Assembly: GCF_000812965.1 (NCBI RefSeq)
Contig: NZ_JSYN01000006.1
Coordinates: 124,001 to 188,000 of the forward strand
Origin: Pedobacter kyungheensis
GTDB lineage: Bacteria; Bacteroidota; Bacteroidia; Sphingobacteriales; Sphingobacteriaceae
Reading direction: 5' to 3'
DNA: 64,000 nt
This document shows positions 63,501 through 64,000 of this stretch, piece after piece. A program made the translations under genes and the position numbers. How positions within the stretch are numbered: position 1 is the first letter of the stretch; each line of letters opens with the position of its first letter. The notes beneath the pieces are model-generated. The model ran no database searches and had not been told where the DNA came from. It saw nothing but the letters and a program-made list of their open reading frames with translations.

Positions 63501-63808
63501 CTGTTCACCTTAACCGTTACCGGAGCCATTCCTACATAGCTAAATTTCAATTCGGCGTTCGGAGCAACCGTCACCCTGAAATTTCCGTCGTTATCTGTTT
63601 GCCCGATAACCTGGTTGGTGGCTACAAGCAGGATAGTTACCCCTGGCACTGTTTCTTTTTTAACAGAACTGGCATCTACAACCTTTCCTGTTACCGCAAT
63701 TTTTTCCTGCGCCTGTACTTTGCCGAGCAAACAGGCAAATATCATCATGACTGCAGTGATATATCTTATCATAGTTATATTTTGCTTGATTTTAAATACT
63801 GTCTCCAT
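60599..63808 (-). CDS. SusC/RagA-type TonB-dependent transporter (second)
   Basis: 1069-residue outer-membrane transporter: signal peptide (ITAVMMIFACLLGKVQAQEK), carboxypeptidase-regulatory domain (VTGKVVDASSVKKETVPGVTI), TonB-box-like NTLKTVEVVSAGYVTKTRTLSTG, plug with AGLNIQNSTGAPGFRGSVQVRG and TPLYVIDGVPVD, QLLKDAAATALYGSRGAYG, then the barrel to PLSKQFVLGLNLEF. Its ATG overlaps the upstream gene's stop by one base, so it is not the first gene of its transcript. Confidence 0.95.
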   Translation of the reverse strand: METVFKIKQNITMIRYITAVMMIFACLLGKVQAQEKIAVTGKVVDASSVKKETVPGVTILLVATNQVIGQTDNDGNFRVTVAPNAELKFSYVGMAPVTVKVNSRRNFTVSLEPLNSNTLKTVEVVSAGYVTKTRTLSTGSIVKISGADIQGQPAGDAISLLQGKVAGLNIQNSTGAPGFRGSVQVRGLSNINVSGSGNNAYLTPTSPLYVIDGVPVDDNATFSYGFQQAGPGTSPASQIPAEDIEEIQLLKDAAATALYGSRGAYGVILITTKRGNSKVPVVRYQGSAFLSTVPQLRSVIGGIEERNVRLKQIMQYDSTYYHALGTINAVDFLSDSLNAYYNNSTNWQSYFYRPTYNQNHNLSISGGDVAFNYKVALGLYDEDGVQRNTGYSRYILNTTMTYNPSRKFKILGQLNNSVQQQQTGSGNGIFNTGVASGGSASSLLPPPSLYSAVNQVQGATESDNDNKTLNTFAVVQLDYEILKNFKASTVVNYTNITGTRDNFVPAAINGGFANFYSYNDRSTKLYNRSSLSYVFTINDKANEPAHNFSVFAFTEINSSNFKADAILNDRTVNGYIRGPVTHNPAYNQTLGGTLDNFSDFRSVGFAGQFSYNYKQKYVLDVNYRVDGTSTNGPLAGYVKNPSVSVKWNFDKENFLQGNHWLDYGDIRLSYGSNITPNGSIYDVYGRYFGGGAYNNIQSVVIDQNRLPNLSLQPTRNTTLNAGLDFSIFKNKLNVSFDTYYKQVDNIFRDKGIANINSFANVTTVETSNVNYGWEFQVNSRPLNPNSPFKLNVYANLAINREVLAALPDGARQLIALDPDFNQDIYYRLGINSLSNFLYNTKGVYKTTDDVPIDPMTGKRYRTGGTNVQNYFRAGDPIYTDLNGDYILDQNDRVVAGNSQPQITGGIGAMLNYKNWSIEVNGSFTLIRDVLNNALAAQFRNFNNPTRLGNLVPLSAYSYWNGVGTSGVYPNPFDYTRAGIVDPFRYGQTLFQEDGTYFKLNSVKLYYTLNKSFSSKFGINRANVYVTAQNLGFITNYSGPNPEAVTALGRDSSGGYPLSKQFVLGLNLEF

Positions 63809-64000
63809 TAGTCGTTAGCAAATCTTGGTTTCTCTGTTTTGAACCAGAATATGATTTCCCAGTCGCCCTTTTCATAGATATTATAATTTAATCCCAGAAT
63901 TGATTTTTGCAGGGTATTTCCAAATCCTATGCGCTCAAACCGGAACATTGAGCTAGCCTGAGCTCCTGAGCTGGTAGTATACTTTGTTGGGTAATCATTT
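63808..64000 (-). CDS. C-terminal fragment of gene upstream of SusC, partial
   Basis: Open to the right window edge; ends in ...FRFERIGFGNTLQKS ... YNIYEKGDWEIIFWFKTEKPRFAND, stop at 63,808-63,810 overlapping the SusC ATG (TAATG). I recognise no family from the last 63 residues; not the usual FecR ending that often precedes SusC. Confidence 0.6.
   Translation of the reverse strand, partial: NDYPTKYTTSSGAQASSMFRFERIGFGNTLQKSILGLNYNIYEKGDWEIIFWFKTEKPRFAND

Overview
The window looks like the chromosome of a Sphingobacteriia bacterium, most like Pedobacter. The reasons are two complete SusC/SusD outer-membrane glycan-uptake loci, a hybrid two-component (HTCS-type) regulator, Bacteroidota-type promoter boxes (TAnnTTTG with an upstream TTG), an IntDOT-like integrase with BfmA/BtgA-type mobilization genes, and AT-rich intergenic DNA. 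No database search was possible; all names rest on motifs, domain order and gene context.

Backbone, left part (1-19,835): the end of a GNAT acetyltransferase gene, a HipBA toxin-antitoxin pair with palindromic operators, then a polysaccharide utilization locus on the minus strand (SusC, SusD, DUF3823 lipoprotein, two GH43-type enzymes, a GH5-like enzyme and a GH2 enzyme, closed by a clear terminator). A third GH43-like secreted enzyme and a divergent Reg_prop/Y_Y_Y histidine kinase follow. The kinase is split from its receiver/AraC output half by a 16-nt overlap. Then come a DoxX protein and tRNA-Ser(UGA). Arabinose-containing hemicellulose is a reasonable guess for the substrate.

Island (19,836-49,202, about 29 kb): inserted at the 3' end of tRNA-Ser. 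A 25-bp imperfect copy of the tRNA 3' end and a displaced terminator mark the right edge. Internal copies of the right-end structure (an AGGTGAG box 68-74 bp before a tRNA T-arm-like TTCGA) divide it into stacked modules. Module I (to about 27.8 kb) is a mobilizable element: integrase, ORF6N protein, zeta-like toxin operon, relaxase-like and BfmA/BtgA genes, an oriT-like hairpin cluster and an excisionase-like gene. Module II (27.8-33.6 kb) has a decayed RhuM-DOC gene, a truncated P-type ATPase and a NEW3 protein with an ABC exporter. Module III (33.6-48.97 kb) is sensory/stress cargo: a kinase-less bacteriophytochrome next to a 1604-residue CheB-CheR-PAS-histidine kinase, a lone receiver, a desaturase, a cold-shock protein, a DUF6150-like protein, a GAF kinase, a broken UspA and an AbiEii-like pair with damaged starts. 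The last module is only about 230 bp.

Backbone, right part (49,203-64,000): a second Sus-type locus on the minus strand: SusC, SusD, fasciclin-domain lipoprotein, a beta-propeller-like lipoprotein, two alkaline-phosphatase-fold/LamG lipoproteins flanking an M60 (mucinase-type) metallopeptidase, then a separately terminated sulfatase. This set suggests use of sulfated glycoproteins.
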